Source of the DNA: Cristatella mucedo | Taxonomy: Eukaryota > Bryozoa > Phylactolaemata > Cristatellidae | Assembly (NCBI GenBank): GCA_009760855.2 | Contig: WPIO01000014.1 | Coordinates: forward strand, 2,411,501-2,475,500 | Direction of reading: 5' to 3' | DNA: 64,000 nt | In this document: one piece after another, positions 63,020 through 64,000 of the stretch | Numbering within the stretch: position 1 is the stretch's first letter | How the letters are laid out: each line of letters opens with the position of its first letter | Notes under the pieces: generated by a model | What the model was told of the DNA's origin: nothing | The model's input: only the letters and a program-made list of their open reading frames with translations | Databases searched by the model: none | Made by a program: the position numbers and the translations under genes

Positions 63020-64000
63020 TGGAGTAGATCAAGACCCTACAAATTCGGTGCAACTGGGTCGAACTGCGGTGCTCTGGGAGAACGTGTGCTAGTGGAATGG
63101 TTGAACAGCTTGCTGCTAGCTTACGTGGGCCGAATTTGCATATCCCTGAACTTATAACTAGCCTAAGTATGTGAAGTTAATGTGACAAGGTATGTGCTTA
63201 GACCTAACAGATTAACGACAACTAATTCTGGTAAGGAATCCTAATAGATGATGCAACTAGGAAGTGGTCGCTGGATGTAGGATTCGATGAAGGAGCAGCC
63301 AGCCAGAGAAGAGTGCTGATGGCCCCTTGCCTGGCTGGTCCGACGATTGGGAGGATGAGCTGCACTCAACTATCACCCACGTGGGGCTAATCCTATAACA
63401 GTTATTTAAGATGATCCATGTGAAACCTTTCGCACCATTACTAAGAGAGAGAGAGAGACAGAGAGTGAGTTGAGCATAGATAAGAGGAAGTAAGAGTGAG
63501 CGTATGCGGGAGGTTGAGCTAGGATGTGTGAATGCTCGGATGTAAACAGGGGCAGATTGAGACCACGTGCGCCCACGGCTCGGACTCGGTGTAAGAACAC
63601 AAGCACTCTGCCCTACGGCGGCTCCACGCTGCGGGCCTGCCGCTGCATGACGACCCAGAGACTTCGAAGACGTCGTAGCATCAAGCAATAAACAGCGAGT
63701 GCAACTTAGACTGCTAAGTGTCCTAGCAATGACTGGGCCCGTTGCTATGGTACAGATTTTTCTACAGCACGCACAGAACCCGAGAGCTTTCGGTGAGCAT
63801 ATGATAGCCAACATTTCGACTTGAGAAACAGTTTGTAGAAAAGACGAGACAGTTGAGAGATCGGAGTAATGAGTGCCTTAGAATAAGTCCAGGAGAGCAA
63901 AGAATGAGGTACTAGGATCGGTTTCGGCGCAGAGTTGTGAGCCCTCGTGTAAAGATTCATGTGTGTATCGCTCAAAACTATTGATATGACGGGCACAATT
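63020..64000. other. Right end, LTR-like features only
   Basis: A short GA repeat (63447-63468) and a 'CAAGCAATAAACAGCGAGTG' poly(A)-like signal near 63684 are present. The long minus frame (63257-63814) is compositionally odd and has no domain. An LTR is possible but its ends could not be defined. Confidence 0.3.

Overview
The window is animal nuclear DNA. It has split genes with GT-AG introns, tRNA-derived SINEs, CR1/L2-type LINEs, hAT and Tc1/mariner transposons, LTR elements and long CA and CT microsatellites. No bacterial-style operon, rRNA or CRISPR array is visible. An invertebrate genome is most likely, possibly an early-branching one such as a sponge, but the sequence alone does not settle this.

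The main structure is a direct segmental duplication. Copy 1 (about 989-16812) and copy 2 (about 21093-44002) are collinear and highly similar, but each has its own insertions and deletions. Each copy carries one apparently intact gene on the minus strand, a lysophosphatidylcholine acyltransferase (LPCAT/PlsC family). I could trace nine exons in each gene by eye. Every splice site is GT-AG, the phases are consistent, exon lengths are identical between copies, and both encode 400 residues. A third LPCAT-like exon of the same length and phase lies at 52313-52450, also on the minus strand, which suggests a small LPCAT cluster. The rest of each duplicated block is repeats: SINEs, a CT-rich tract, a LINE, and a ZMYM-like hAT transposon that was invaded by a small LTR element before the duplication.

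The spacer between the copies (16813-21092) holds scrambled minus-strand LINE pieces and an AT-rich island. The island has a fibre-like 'GDLN...DA..K.YV' protein and a decayed integrase of the Maverick/Polinton type. It is probably a relic of a virus-like element.

Copy 2 is longer mainly because of younger insertions: an LTR/LINE mixture at 21587-23155, a nested LINE at 25506-27011 with a GAGGAT target duplication, and two LTR insertions inside a LINE at 34-36.5 kb. Copy 1 instead lost about 5 kb at 12.4-12.5 kb.

From 44 to 64 kb there are LINE, SINE and Tc1 fragments, a few unassigned ORFs, the orphan LPCAT exon and long stretches in which I recognise nothing.
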